Below, in pieces: positions 1 through 7,657 of a stretch of DNA of 26,253 nucleotides (position 1 is its first letter; each line of letters starts with the position of its first letter). Made by a program: the position numbers and the translations under genes. The notes under the pieces are model-generated. The model did not search any database. It saw only the letters and a list, made by a program, of their open reading frames with translations, and was not told the DNA's origin. Location: assembly GCA_036170795.1 (NCBI GenBank), contig JAVHPX010000005.1, positions 1-26,253 on the forward strand. Direction: 5' to 3'. This DNA comes from UBA8515 sp036170795 (GTDB taxonomy: Bacteria; Patescibacteriota; Minisyncoccia; Phycocordibacterales; UBA9973).

Positions 1-190
1 GTCCATATAACAAATAAAAAAACCTCCCATTTGGGAGGTTTTTAATTTTACTTATTGAATGTACCTCTTCATACATTGACAACATTACGTTTTTACCACC
101 TTCGATTAAGTATTTTTTATCCCAATCATTGAGTATGTGGTCTTGTATTTTTTCATTATTTACTATTTTGGGACCCATCATTTTTTCCAT
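1..190 (-). CDS. Unknown protein, 5' part, runs off the left edge
   Basis: The minus strand is open for 63 codons from an ATG at 190 to the window edge, beginning MEKMMGPKIVNNEKIQDHI. I do not recognise it. Support comes from its promoter: an extended -10 (TGaTATAAT, 197-205) ends exactly 6 nt before the ATG, the same arrangement as other genes here. The composition (Lys, Asn, Asp, Glu rich) looks like a real soluble protein. The oddity is that the frame runs straight through a terminator-like hairpin at about 15-44 without meeting a stop. Either the gene really continues past the edge, or the reading frame ends close by and the hairpin is its terminator. No motif allows a function to be named. 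Confidence 0.5.
   Translation of the reverse strand, partial: MEKMMGPKIVNNEKIQDHILNDWDKKYLIEGGKNVMLSMYEEVHSISKIKNLPNGRFFYLLYG
15..44. terminator. Terminator-like hairpin
   Basis: AACCTCCCAT/TTGGGAGGTT forms a strong stem flanked by A and T runs on both sides, so it would work as a Rho-independent terminator in either direction. On the plus strand it could end a gene lying left of the window. On the minus strand it lies inside the open frame that starts at 190. Confidence 0.6.
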
Positions 191-196
191 ATTTGA

Positions 197-205
197 ATTA
201 TATCA
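197..205 (-). promoter_or_regulatory. Extended -10, leaderless-type promoter
   Basis: TGaTATAAT on the minus strand. Six bases (tcaaat) separate it from the ATG at 190, which puts the expected +1 at the A of the start codon. No clear -35 is visible. Confidence 0.65.
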
Positions 206-267
206 AAAGGTTCTAACTTATACTAAGGCACGAAAAACAACCATTATAAATTAAGGCTCAAAATTTG

Positions 268-282
268 GTGCGCCGGGTAGGA
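268..282 (-). repeat. 15-bp copy of the tRNA-Tyr 3' end
   Basis: GTGCGCCGGGTAGGA at 268-282 is identical to 431-445, the last bases of the T stem and 3' acceptor strand of tRNA-Tyr, and lies 163 bp away in the same orientation. After it the sequence diverges (aatttcttgccctac), although a short complementary CCTAC is still present. It resembles an att-type duplication or the tail of a decayed second tRNA. Confidence 0.7.
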
Positions 283-374
283 ATTTCTTGCCCTACGGTC
301 ACAGGTACTTTTCAGCATGCTTTGCATGACTGAAAAGTCTTTCGAATCTTACACGCAACTAGAGCAGTCTAGTT
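283..374. repeat. Structured dispersed repeat, copy 1
   Basis: This copy has two hairpins. ACTTTTCAG-CATGC-ttt-GCATG-a-CTGAAAAGT spans 307-338, and AACTAGA-gcag-TCTAGTT spans 357-374. The 18 bases GAAAAGTCTTTCGAATCT (332-349) recur exactly at 13129-13146, and GGTACTTTTC (304-313) recurs at 13101-13110. Between these shared blocks the hairpin tips differ but still pair. It lies downstream of the tRNA-Tyr terminator and seems to encode no protein. Confidence 0.75.
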
Positions 375-390
375 TCTCACGGCGACACAT

Positions 391-429
391 ATAGAAAAAT
401 CCCATAGCAGAAGCTAGGGATTTTTCTAT
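391..429 (-). terminator. Terminator of tRNA-Tyr
   Basis: A long stem (ATAGAAAAATCCC...GGGATTTTTCTAT, one bulged base, inner TAGC/GCTA) sits directly 3' of the tRNA on the minus strand and ends in a T run. Confidence 0.85.
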
Positions 430-431
430 TG

Positions 432-514
432 TGCGCCGGGTAGGATTCGAACCTACGAAGCCCGAAGGCGGGAGATTTACAGTCTCCTGTGATAGACCAC
501 TCCACCACCGACGC
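432..514 (-). tRNA. tRNA-Tyr (anticodon GUA)
   Basis: The minus strand folds as a class II tRNA. The acceptor stem is GCGTCGG/CCGGCGC with A73. The anticodon stem GGAGA/TCTCC encloses the loop CTGTAAA, giving anticodon GTA. A long variable arm (CGCCTTCGGGCTTC) and a T arm GTAGG-TTCGAAT-CCTAC follow. The long variable arm is normal for bacterial tRNA-Tyr. The 3' CCA is not encoded (the next bases are CAA), so it must be added by a nucleotidyltransferase. A strong terminator follows at 391-429. Confidence 0.96.
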
Positions 515-567
515 ATATGAGGATGAGTATACATGGTTTTATTAAATTTTTCAACATAATTAAATTA

Positions 568-576
568 TGTTAATAT
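568..576 (+). promoter_or_regulatory. Extended -10 of parB, leaderless-type
   Basis: TGtTAATAT lies 7 nt before the ATG at 584. There is no Shine-Dalgarno sequence upstream. The region is very AT-rich, so the exact hexamer is less certain than at other genes. Confidence 0.5.
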
Positions 577-583
577 ATATTAT

Positions 584-1618
584 ATGTCACAACTTTATAG
601 TAATTCAATTTTTTGGATAGATGTTGAAAAGATTAAACCGAATCCATTTCAACCAAGACGTGAGTTTGATGAAGCAAGGCTTCGTGATTTATCTGATTCC
701 ATTCGTCAGTATGGTGTTCTTCAACCTCTGACAGTATCTCGAACAGAAGTTGTAAAAGAAGATGGTGGTATAGCTGTAGAATATGAACTTATTGCTGGTG
801 AGCGTAGACTTCGCGCATCTAAGCTTGCAGGACTTGAACAAGTTCCTGTTATTATTCGTGTTGGTGATAATAATATGGTAAAACTTGAACTTGCTATTAT
901 TGAAAATCTTCAACGTGAAGATTTGAATGCTGTTGAAAGAGCTAGAGCATTTTTTAGATTAGCTTCTGAGTTTAAATTTACTCATAGGCAGATAGGTGAC
1001 AAGGTTGGTAAAAGTCGTGAACATGTATCAAATACTTTACGTCTCCTTTCTCTTCCTCAAGAGATTTTAGATGGTTTGTCGGCAGGTAAAATAAGTGAAG
1101 GTCATACAAGACCTATTTTAATGCTGACAGATAGGCCACAAGAACAAATGGTTCTTTTTAAAGAAATTATGTTTAAAAAAATGACAGTTCGAGATGCAGA
1201 AAAGATTGCTCGCAAAATTGCATATGATCGTATTCGTAAAAAAGAATATATGCCTAATCCTGAAATAACTGAAATGGAAGATACATTACAGCAGACTTTA
1301 GGTACTAGAGTTCACATAGATCGTAAAGAAAATGGTGGGCAGATTATGATTGATTTTTTTTCAAATGATGATTTACGTATGATTCTTGATTTATTAAAAT
1401 CTAATCAAGAAAAAAATCCAAATGAAATGTTGAATAAATTTATAGCTACACAAGTTATAAATACACCTGAAATAATTGCAAATCAAGATGATGGTAATAC
1501 CTCAGAAGTTCTTGATCTTGAAGATATGGATCATCTAATTGACGATCGTACTAAGGAAGAAATTATACAAACCGAAGAAGATGTAGATCTCTACAATATC
1601 AAAAATTTCTCAGTTTAA
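584..1618 (+). CDS. parB: ParB/Spo0J-family chromosome partition protein
   Basis: A 344-residue ParB-family protein, expected to load on centromere-like parS sites, spread as a CTP-dependent clamp and act with ParA in segregation. The N-terminal domain begins near residue 14 (VEKIKPNPFQPRREF). The CTP-binding boxes are GERRLRA (72-78) and ENLQRED (107-113). A helix-turn-helix follows at about 132-154 (FTHRQIGDKVGKSREHVSN), and the C-terminal third is acidic and presumably dimerises. Length is near the family's upper range. No parA and no recognisable parS sequence are in the window, so it stands alone here. The start at 584 agrees with the -10 element 7 nt upstream and with the family N terminus. 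Its TAA stop overlaps the stop of the convergent rel gene in the shared tetranucleotide TTAA. Confidence 0.93.
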   Translation: MSQLYSNSIFWIDVEKIKPNPFQPRREFDEARLRDLSDSIRQYGVLQPLTVSRTEVVKEDGGIAVEYELIAGERRLRASKLAGLEQVPVIIRVGDNNMVKLELAIIENLQREDLNAVERARAFFRLASEFKFTHRQIGDKVGKSREHVSNTLRLLSLPQEILDGLSAGKISEGHTRPILMLTDRPQEQMVLFKEIMFKKMTVRDAEKIARKIAYDRIRKKEYMPNPEITEMEDTLQQTLGTRVHIDRKENGGQIMIDFFSNDDLRMILDLLKSNQEKNPNEMLNKFIATQVINTPEIIANQDDGNTSEVLDLEDMDHLIDDRTKEEIIQTEEDVDLYNIKNFSV

Positions 1619-3093
1619 AATTTAGCGAATGAGCGAAATTTAGAAAGAAGACTATTGTCTTTTAGATATGAGTTAATATTTTTTTGAGCTATTGTAGTTT
1701 TTGTATACTCAAGCCATTTGCTTGAAGGATTTGCTTTTTTATTTGTAAAAATTTCTACGATATCATTGTTTTGCAATTTTGTATTTAGCGGAGCTATTTT
1801 ATGATTGATCTTTGCACTTTGAGAATGATTACCAATATCAGAATGAATTGCATATGCAAAATCTATTGGACTTGAATCTTTCGGTAAATCAATTACATCA
1901 CCCTTGGGAGTAAAAATAAAAATTCTATCTTGGAATAAGTCCATTTTTAAATTTTCTAAGAATTTACTTGGTTTGTCTATAATTTTATGAAGTTCTTTAA
2001 GTTGGTCAATCCATTTTAGATTTTTATCTATTGATTCATCATTTAATGTACGAGCACCTCTACCCATTTCTTTGTATATAAAATGTGCTGCAATACCATA
2101 AGCTGCTTCGGCGTGCATTTCTGGAGTACGAATTTGAATTTCAACGATACCTCCATTACCAGTAAATATAGTAGTATGAAGTGATCGATAACCATTACGT
2201 TTTGGTGTAGCTATATAGTCTTTAATTCGTCCTGGAACTGGTTGAAATAATCCATGTACAACACCAAGTACTCGATAACAATTTTCTATATCTTCTACTA
2301 TTACTCTTAAGGCGACAATATCATAAATCTTTTCAATATTCATATCGTATCTTTTTATTTTACGCCAAAGACTATATTTGTGTTTGGCGCGAGAATTAAT
2401 TTCTATAATATTTACATGTTGTTCCTGTAGAGTTTTCTGTAATTCATTTTTTACAAGATCAAGTTCTTTTTGATTACTTTTTGAATTTAATTCTAATAAT
2501 TTTTCTACTTCAGCATATTCTTTAGGATATATAAATGGAAAAGCTGCATCTTCTAGTTCTCCTTTTAATTTACCCATACCTATACGGTCAGCAAGTCTAG
2601 CGTGGATTTCTATAGTTTCAAGAGCGATACGTTTTTGTTTTTCTGGTTTTACATATTTTAGTGTTCGAATATTGTGAAGTCTGTCAGCAAGTTTAATAAT
2701 AAGAATACGTAAATCATTTGCCATAGCCATAAAAAATTTACGTAAAGATTCTACATGACGTTCAGCCCCGGTGTATTTCATTTTACCGAGTTTTGTTACT
2801 CCATTTACAAGTGTTACTATCTCTTTACCAAATTCTTCTTCGAGTGTTGATTCCAGAGTTGTGGTATCTTCAAGGACATCATGAAGCAATCCCGCGATGA
2901 TGGTTTTAGTATCCATACCAAGCTCTGCAAGAATTTTTGCTGTTTCAAAAACATGTATGAAATATGCCTCACCACTGTTGCGCTTTTGGCCTTCGTGGGC
3001 TTTCTGTGCAAAAAGATAGGCTTTCTCTATAAGCTCCCTATCTTCATCTTTTAATCCTTCTAGGATAGAAGTAATATCTTTAACTTGAGGCAT
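1615..3093 (-). CDS. rel: Short bifunctional (p)ppGpp synthetase/hydrolase (RelA/SpoT family)
   Basis: Makes and degrades the alarmone (p)ppGpp. Numbered from the upstream in-frame ATG at 3114, the HD hydrolase residues are intact: H54, H78-D79, E82-D83, D144 and N148 (LLHDVLED, ADRLHN). The synthetase domain has GRIKDYIATPKRNGYRSLHT and EIQIRT. Its RIKD matches the basic RxKD form typical of bifunctional enzymes. A TGS domain follows (DRIFIFTPKGDVIDLPKDSS), and the protein ends there. The helical, zinc-finger and ACT regions of the usual 700-750-residue enzymes are missing, so ribosome or amino-acid sensing must differ. I chose ATG 3093 (492 residues) because TATACT ends 6 nt before it; the ATG at 3114 would lie upstream of this promoter. 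It is last in the dprA-topA-rel row and has its own promoter. Confidence 0.93.
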   Translation of the reverse strand: MPQVKDITSILEGLKDEDRELIEKAYLFAQKAHEGQKRNSGEAYFIHVFETAKILAELGMDTKTIIAGLLHDVLEDTTTLESTLEEEFGKEIVTLVNGVTKLGKMKYTGAERHVESLRKFFMAMANDLRILIIKLADRLHNIRTLKYVKPEKQKRIALETIEIHARLADRIGMGKLKGELEDAAFPFIYPKEYAEVEKLLELNSKSNQKELDLVKNELQKTLQEQHVNIIEINSRAKHKYSLWRKIKRYDMNIEKIYDIVALRVIVEDIENCYRVLGVVHGLFQPVPGRIKDYIATPKRNGYRSLHTTIFTGNGGIVEIQIRTPEMHAEAAYGIAAHFIYKEMGRGARTLNDESIDKNLKWIDQLKELHKIIDKPSKFLENLKMDLFQDRIFIFTPKGDVIDLPKDSSPIDFAYAIHSDIGNHSQSAKINHKIAPLNTKLQNNDIVEIFTNKKANPSSKWLEYTKTTIAQKNINSYLKDNSLLSKFRSFAKF

Positions 3094-3099
3094 AAGTAG

Positions 3100-3105
3100 A
3101 GTATA
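3100..3105 (-). promoter_or_regulatory. -10 box of rel, leaderless-type
   Basis: TATACT on the minus strand, then ctactt, then ATG at 3093. The gap of 6 nt predicts +1 at the A of the start codon. Confidence 0.6.
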
Positions 3106-3134
3106 ACTCACCATTAGTATTTCTGGAAGTTTTT

Positions 3135-5354
3135 TTATTCTTTCTTTTTTACATTTTCTCCTGTTTTATGTGGGTTATGCATTTTGCACATTTTATTACT
3201 ACAACGTTCAGGAATAGTTTTTGTTCCTTCCATCATCAATGATTGACAGAGAGGACATATATTGCCTGTAGGTTTGGCCTTGATAGCATTTTTGCAAGTA
3301 GGGTAATTAGAACAAGAGTAAAATATACCAAAGCGTCCACGTCGTTCCATCATCTTTCCATTATTACAAATAGGACAGGTGGTATCAGTCATTTTCTTTT
3401 TCTTTTCCTCTTCATCTTCTTTTATAAATTTACATTTAGGATAGCGAGAGCACGAGACGAATGCGCCGAACTTGCCTTGGCGAATGACGAGCTTACCGCC
3501 ACCTGACTTTCCTTTTTTTTCACCGCAGAGCGGACACATCTCACCAGTTTCCTTCGGTCCTTCGAGTTCGAGCCCTTCTATTGTTCGAGCACCAGTACAT
3601 TCTGGATATTTAATACATGAGTAGAATTTACCATTACGAGCAAGTTTAATTATCATTTCATTTTCACATTTTGGACATCTCATGTCAGAAGGTGCTTCGC
3701 CCATATTAGTAGCTTTGGCCAATTTGTCTTTTTCTTTTACATCTTTTTGGAATGGAATATAGAAATCTTTTAATGTTTTTGCGTATTCACGTTTTCCATT
3801 TGATATGTCATCAAGCTCATCTTCCATTTCAGCAGTAAATGTATCACTTATATATTCAGCAAAATTCTTTTCAAGAAAGCTAGAAACTACATCTCCAGTA
3901 TCTGTTGGATGAAGAGCTTTAGCAACTTTTTCTACATAACCACGTTCTTCGATGGTACGCATAATTGATGCATAAGTTGAAGGTCTACCAATACCACGAG
4001 CTTCAAGTTCTTTTACAAGACCTGCTTCACTATATCTATTTGGTGGCTCTGTAAACTTATTAATATTTTTAAGTTCTAAAAGTTTTAATTCTTCGCCTAT
4101 AACTACTAATGGAAGTTCTACGTCTTCACCACGAGCTTCAGTATCACAAGCAAACCATCCTGGCAATAATACACGTGAGCCATTTGCAGTAAAGTCTGGG
4201 ATTGCATCATTTTTTATATTAGCAATGATTTTTGTTTTCATAAGTTTTGCGTCTATCATTTGTGAAGATACAGTACGTTCCCATATTAGTCGATACAATC
4301 TTTTTTGTTCATCATTTGATCCTTCGTTCATAGATTCGATATGGCTTGGACGAACGGCTTCGTGAGCTTCCTGTGCATTTTTGGATTTAGTTTTATATAT
4401 ACGAGATTCAGCTTGATCTTTGCCATATTTTTTCTCGATAACTTTTACAATTTGCATTTGAGCAATAGTTGATAGGTTCGTACTATCAGTACGCATATAA
4501 GTGATAAATCCTTGCTCGTAGAGCTTTTGAGCTACTTGCATAGTACGTGAAGGAGAGAATCCAAGCCTTGAACTTGCAGTCTGTTGAAGTGTTGAAGTTG
4601 TAAATGGTGCGCGCGGGCTTCTTTTTTGTTCTGATGCTTTTAAATCTTTGACATACCATTTTTCTTTTTGACCAAGATTTAATATTTTATCAACAATTTT
4701 TTTATCACGTGGTTCTTCTACGCAAGTGAGAGTTAGTTTTCCTTTTTTATGTGTTTCAAATAATCCTTCGAGTACCCAGTATTCTTCTGGTACGAAAGCT
4801 CGTATTTCACGCTCACGCTCCATGATAATACGTAGTGCAGGGGATTGAACTCGGCCAGCAGAAAGACCGTATCGCACCTTTTTCCAAATTATTCCAGATA
4901 AATCGTAGCCGACCAGTCTATCTAGTACTCGACGAGCTTCTTGAGCTTTGCGTAAATTTGTATCTATGTCTCGAGGATATTTTAATGCTTCTTCTACTGC
5001 TTCTTTGGTAATTTCATGGAATGTTATTCTTTTGATAGGAGCTTTAATTTTTTTATTCTCATGTAATAGTTCCTCTATGTGCCAAGCTATGGCTTCACCT
5101 TCGCGATCTGGGTCAGTTGCAAGCATAATTTCAGTTGCTTTAATTGCAAGTGATGTTAATTCATGTACAACTTTTTCTTTTCCTTTTGATATTTCATAAT
5201 GTGGTACGAATCCCGCAGGTATATCAATCGCCGTTTTATTTGATTTAGGTAAGTCACGAATATGTCCGACAGATGCACGGACAGTGAAAGCACCATTAAG
5301 ATATTTCTCAATGGTCTTTGCTTTTGATGGTGACTCGACAATCAATAACTTCAT
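3135..5354 (-). CDS. topA: DNA topoisomerase I (type IA)
   Basis: Relaxes negatively supercoiled DNA by transient single-strand cleavage. The TOPRIM domain has E7 (IVESPSKAKTIEKYL) and DPDREGE at 81-87. The catalytic tyrosine is Y286 in GFITYMRTDST, and GLSAGRVQSPALR is the type IA signature at about 163-175. The C-terminal part holds four Cys4 zinc ribbons: CPKC..C..C, CPLC..C..C, CPIC..C..C and CPLC..C..C, the last ending in CSNKMCKMH. At 739 residues the length is normal. dprA lies 39 nt upstream on the same strand, a classic bacterial pair. A TGtAATACT element ends 8 nt before the ATG, so topA may also be transcribed on its own. Confidence 0.97.
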   Translation of the reverse strand: MKLLIVESPSKAKTIEKYLNGAFTVRASVGHIRDLPKSNKTAIDIPAGFVPHYEISKGKEKVVHELTSLAIKATEIMLATDPDREGEAIAWHIEELLHENKKIKAPIKRITFHEITKEAVEEALKYPRDIDTNLRKAQEARRVLDRLVGYDLSGIIWKKVRYGLSAGRVQSPALRIIMEREREIRAFVPEEYWVLEGLFETHKKGKLTLTCVEEPRDKKIVDKILNLGQKEKWYVKDLKASEQKRSPRAPFTTSTLQQTASSRLGFSPSRTMQVAQKLYEQGFITYMRTDSTNLSTIAQMQIVKVIEKKYGKDQAESRIYKTKSKNAQEAHEAVRPSHIESMNEGSNDEQKRLYRLIWERTVSSQMIDAKLMKTKIIANIKNDAIPDFTANGSRVLLPGWFACDTEARGEDVELPLVVIGEELKLLELKNINKFTEPPNRYSEAGLVKELEARGIGRPSTYASIMRTIEERGYVEKVAKALHPTDTGDVVSSFLEKNFAEYISDTFTAEMEDELDDISNGKREYAKTLKDFYIPFQKDVKEKDKLAKATNMGEAPSDMRCPKCENEMIIKLARNGKFYSCIKYPECTGARTIEGLELEGPKETGEMCPLCGEKKGKSGGGKLVIRQGKFGAFVSCSRYPKCKFIKEDEEEKKKKMTDTTCPICNNGKMMERRGRFGIFYSCSNYPTCKNAIKAKPTGNICPLCQSLMMEGTKTIPERCSNKMCKMHNPHKTGENVKKKE

Positions 5355-5362
5355 ATTTGCCT

Positions 5363-5371
5363 AGTATTACA
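5363..5371 (-). promoter_or_regulatory. Possible -10 of topA
   Basis: TGtAATACT on the minus strand ends 8 nt before the topA ATG. The hexamer matches TATAAT at only four positions. Confidence 0.35.
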
Positions 5372-5393
5372 CGAAACTATATTTTTTAGCAAA

Positions 5394-6260
5394 TTATATC
5401 TTTCGTATTTCTCCTAATTCTTCTTTAATTAATTCTTTTATTTCCATTATTGAGAGGAGTGCATTGGCAGTAGCTATATCCATACCGGATGCTCGAATAA
5501 GTTCGTCGCGTTCCGTGGGTTCACACAGAAGTTCTATTATTTTATTTTCTTCTTTAGAACAATCAGCATATTTTTCTTCTTCAGTTTGTATTGGTTTCTC
5601 AACTTCGAATCCTAATGCTTCTAGTAATTCGTCACTATTGGTAATAGGTGTTGCACCTTGGCGTATGAGTTTATTTGTACCTATTGATGTTGTGGAAAAG
5701 ACAGATCCTGGTACAACAAGAACATCACGATTATAATCAAGTGCCATTCGAGCGGTAATCAAAGTACCAGATTTTTCAGCTGCTTCTATAACAAGGGTGG
5801 CTTTTGAAATACCTGCCATCAATCTGTTTCGTTGTGGAAATGTATAAAGTTCTGATTTCATTGTTGGAGGAAATTCAGAGAGTAGGCAACCACCCACTTC
5901 AACTATTTCGTTAGCAAGGTTTACATTGTTGCGTGGATATAATACTTTAGAGTCGAGCCCGGATCCTGGCATACCTAGTGTAATAAGTCCTGCTTTTATT
6001 GCAGCTCTATGTGCGATTGAATCTATACCGAGAGCAAGTCCTGATACTATGACAATAGGATAGCCCTTGAGTCCAGCAATTAATTTTTCACAAATATCAT
6101 GACCGTACGATGTGTATTTACGTGAACCAACTACTGCTAGATATACATAGTTTTCTGGTGGTATCTTACCACGCATGTAAAGAGTTTTTGGTGGTTGTGG
6201 AATTTCAAGAAGCACCTTTGGGAATTGTTCGAGTTTTAATTTTATAATGTCTTGTATCAT
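5394..6260 (-). CDS. dprA: DNA-processing protein DprA/Smf
   Basis: Protects incoming single-stranded DNA and loads RecA during transformation. The Rossmann-like core shows VVGSRKYTSYG, IVSGLALGIDSIAH, FPQRNRLMAGIS, VIEAAEKSGTLITA and VLVVPGS, all in the family order. The C terminus (from about residue 230) is a winged-helix-like segment, CSKEENKIIELL...DELIRASGMDIATANALL. At 288 residues it is short: the N-terminal SAM-like domain of larger DprA proteins is mostly missing. It is the first gene of the dprA-topA-rel row. An extended -10 (TGaTACAAT, 6277-6285) lies 16 nt before the ATG, so unlike its neighbours it should carry a leader of roughly 10 nt. Confidence 0.95.
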   Translation of the reverse strand: MIQDIIKLKLEQFPKVLLEIPQPPKTLYMRGKIPPENYVYLAVVGSRKYTSYGHDICEKLIAGLKGYPIVIVSGLALGIDSIAHRAAIKAGLITLGMPGSGLDSKVLYPRNNVNLANEIVEVGGCLLSEFPPTMKSELYTFPQRNRLMAGISKATLVIEAAEKSGTLITARMALDYNRDVLVVPGSVFSTTSIGTNKLIRQGATPITNSDELLEALGFEVEKPIQTEEEKYADCSKEENKIIELLCEPTERDELIRASGMDIATANALLSIMEIKELIKEELGEIRKI

Positions 6261-6276
6261 TTTTATAGATTTGTTT

Positions 6277-6285
6277 ATTGTATCA
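6277..6285 (-). promoter_or_regulatory. Extended -10 of dprA
   Basis: TGaTACAAT on the minus strand, 16 nt before the ATG at 6260. It is divergent to the serS promoter in an 84-bp intergenic space. Confidence 0.5.
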
Positions 6286-6309
6286 TTTTTTTACTTACTA
6301 AGTAAAATT

Positions 6310-6338
6310 TTGTAAAAAATATTACTTAGAGGTATACT
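6310..6338 (+). promoter_or_regulatory. Promoter of serS, leaderless-type
   Basis: TTGTAA (6310-6315), a 17-nt spacer and TATACT (6333-6338). Then agattt and ATG at 6345. A gap of 6 nt predicts +1 at the A of ATG. Confidence 0.7.
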
Positions 6339-6344
6339 AGATTT

Positions 6345-7649
6345 ATGTTAGATATTAAATTTATACGTGAGAATAAAGATATCGTAAAAGCTGGGGCTGA
6401 TAAAAAGCATAAAGCTGTAGATATTGATGCATTACTTGTTTTAGATGAAAAGCGTCTTGAAATTATGGCTCGCACTGAAGCTCTTCGTAGTGAGCAGAAT
6501 AAGGCAAGTCTTGCTATTGGGACTAATCTTGATCCAACTCTACGTGCTCAAATGATAGAAGAAATGCGTATTGTAAAAGATGAATTTAAAGAGAAAGAAC
6601 AAGAACTCCAGGATATTATGACAGAGTGGCAAACATTAATGTTGAAAATTCCTAATATTCCTTCTGTTGATACACCTGAAGGTCCAGATGAAACAGGTAA
6701 TCAGGTTATACGTCAATGGGGGGAAAAACCAGAATTTTCATTTGTTCCGAAAGAACATTTTGAATTAGGAAAAGCTTTAGGAATAATCGATATAGAAACA
6801 GCAGCAGAAGTTGCTTCTTCGCGATTTTCGTATATAAAAGGAGATTTAGTTCTTTTACACTTTGCTTTAATTCAAATGTGTTGGGAAATTTTAACAAATG
6901 AAGAAATTCTAAAAGATATAGCAGAAAAAGCAAATGTTTCTATAAACGTTTCTAAATTCATTCCAGTTTTGCCTCCAGTTTTTGTTAGACCCTTAGTTCA
7001 AGTAAAAATGGCTCGTTATATGGCACCTGAAGATCATTACCTCTTTCCCAATGATGATCTTATGCTTATTGGAAGTGCTGAACATACACTAGGAGCAATG
7101 CATATGAATAAAATTTTTGAAGAAAGCGAATTACCAATAAGATATGCAGGATATTCAACTGCATTTAGACGTGAGGCAGGAACAGCAGGTAAGGATACCA
7201 ATGGAATTTTAAGACAACATCAGTTTGATAAATTAGAAATGGAAGTTTTCTCTTTACCAGAAAATTCATTACAAGAACAAAATTTTCTTGTAGCTATTCA
7301 AGAATATATATTACAAACTCTAAAATTACCATATCAAGTTGTAGCTGTTTGTACTGGAGATATGGGTTTTCCTGATACAAGACAAATTGATATTGAGACA
7401 TGGATGCCAGGTCAAAATAAATATAGAGAAACTCATAGTGCAGACAGCACAGGTGGTTTTCAGGCTCGTCGTTTAAACACTAGAGTTCGAAGGCATGATG
7501 GAAGAATCGAACCTGTTCATATGAATGATGCAACTGTTGTTTCTCAAAGACCACTTATTGCTATTATAGAAAATTTTCAACAGGCAGACGGTAGTATAAA
7601 AGTTCCAGAAGTTTTACAGAAGTATATGGGTAAAGATATTATTTCGTGA
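6345..7649 (+). CDS. serS: Seryl-tRNA synthetase
   Basis: Class II aminoacyl-tRNA synthetase charging tRNA-Ser. The N-terminal ~110 residues form the tRNA-binding antiparallel coiled coil (MLDIKFIRENKDIVKAG, charged helices to about residue 110). Class II motif 2 is FRREAGTAGKDTNGILRQHQF with the usual following acidic stretch FDKLEMEVF. Motif 3 is present near the C terminus as VSQRPLIAIIENFQ. The serine-site loop reads THSADSTGGFQARRLNTR rather than the commoner SSCSNFxDFQARR. At 434 residues the length is normal. It starts a plus-strand row, and the ftsQ-like gene begins within about 10 nt of its TGA stop, suggesting co-transcription. Confidence 0.97.
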   Translation: MLDIKFIRENKDIVKAGADKKHKAVDIDALLVLDEKRLEIMARTEALRSEQNKASLAIGTNLDPTLRAQMIEEMRIVKDEFKEKEQELQDIMTEWQTLMLKIPNIPSVDTPEGPDETGNQVIRQWGEKPEFSFVPKEHFELGKALGIIDIETAAEVASSRFSYIKGDLVLLHFALIQMCWEILTNEEILKDIAEKANVSINVSKFIPVLPPVFVRPLVQVKMARYMAPEDHYLFPNDDLMLIGSAEHTLGAMHMNKIFEESELPIRYAGYSTAFRREAGTAGKDTNGILRQHQFDKLEMEVFSLPENSLQEQNFLVAIQEYILQTLKLPYQVVAVCTGDMGFPDTRQIDIETWMPGQNKYRETHSADSTGGFQARRLNTRVRRHDGRIEPVHMNDATVVSQRPLIAIIENFQQADGSIKVPEVLQKYMGKDIIS

Positions 7650-7657
7650 TATGTATT

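Noticed and set aside
349..534. 61-codon minus-strand open frame over tRNA-Tyr
   Set aside because: It is translated tRNA and terminator sequence, not a gene.
584..1618. Chromosomal parS site near parB
   Set aside because: I looked for the TGTTTCACGTGAAACA type of palindrome and saw none in the window.
7646..7657. GTG start for the ftsQ-like gene
   Set aside because: It overlaps the serS stop and adds only MICI; ATG 7658 is simpler. Not excluded.
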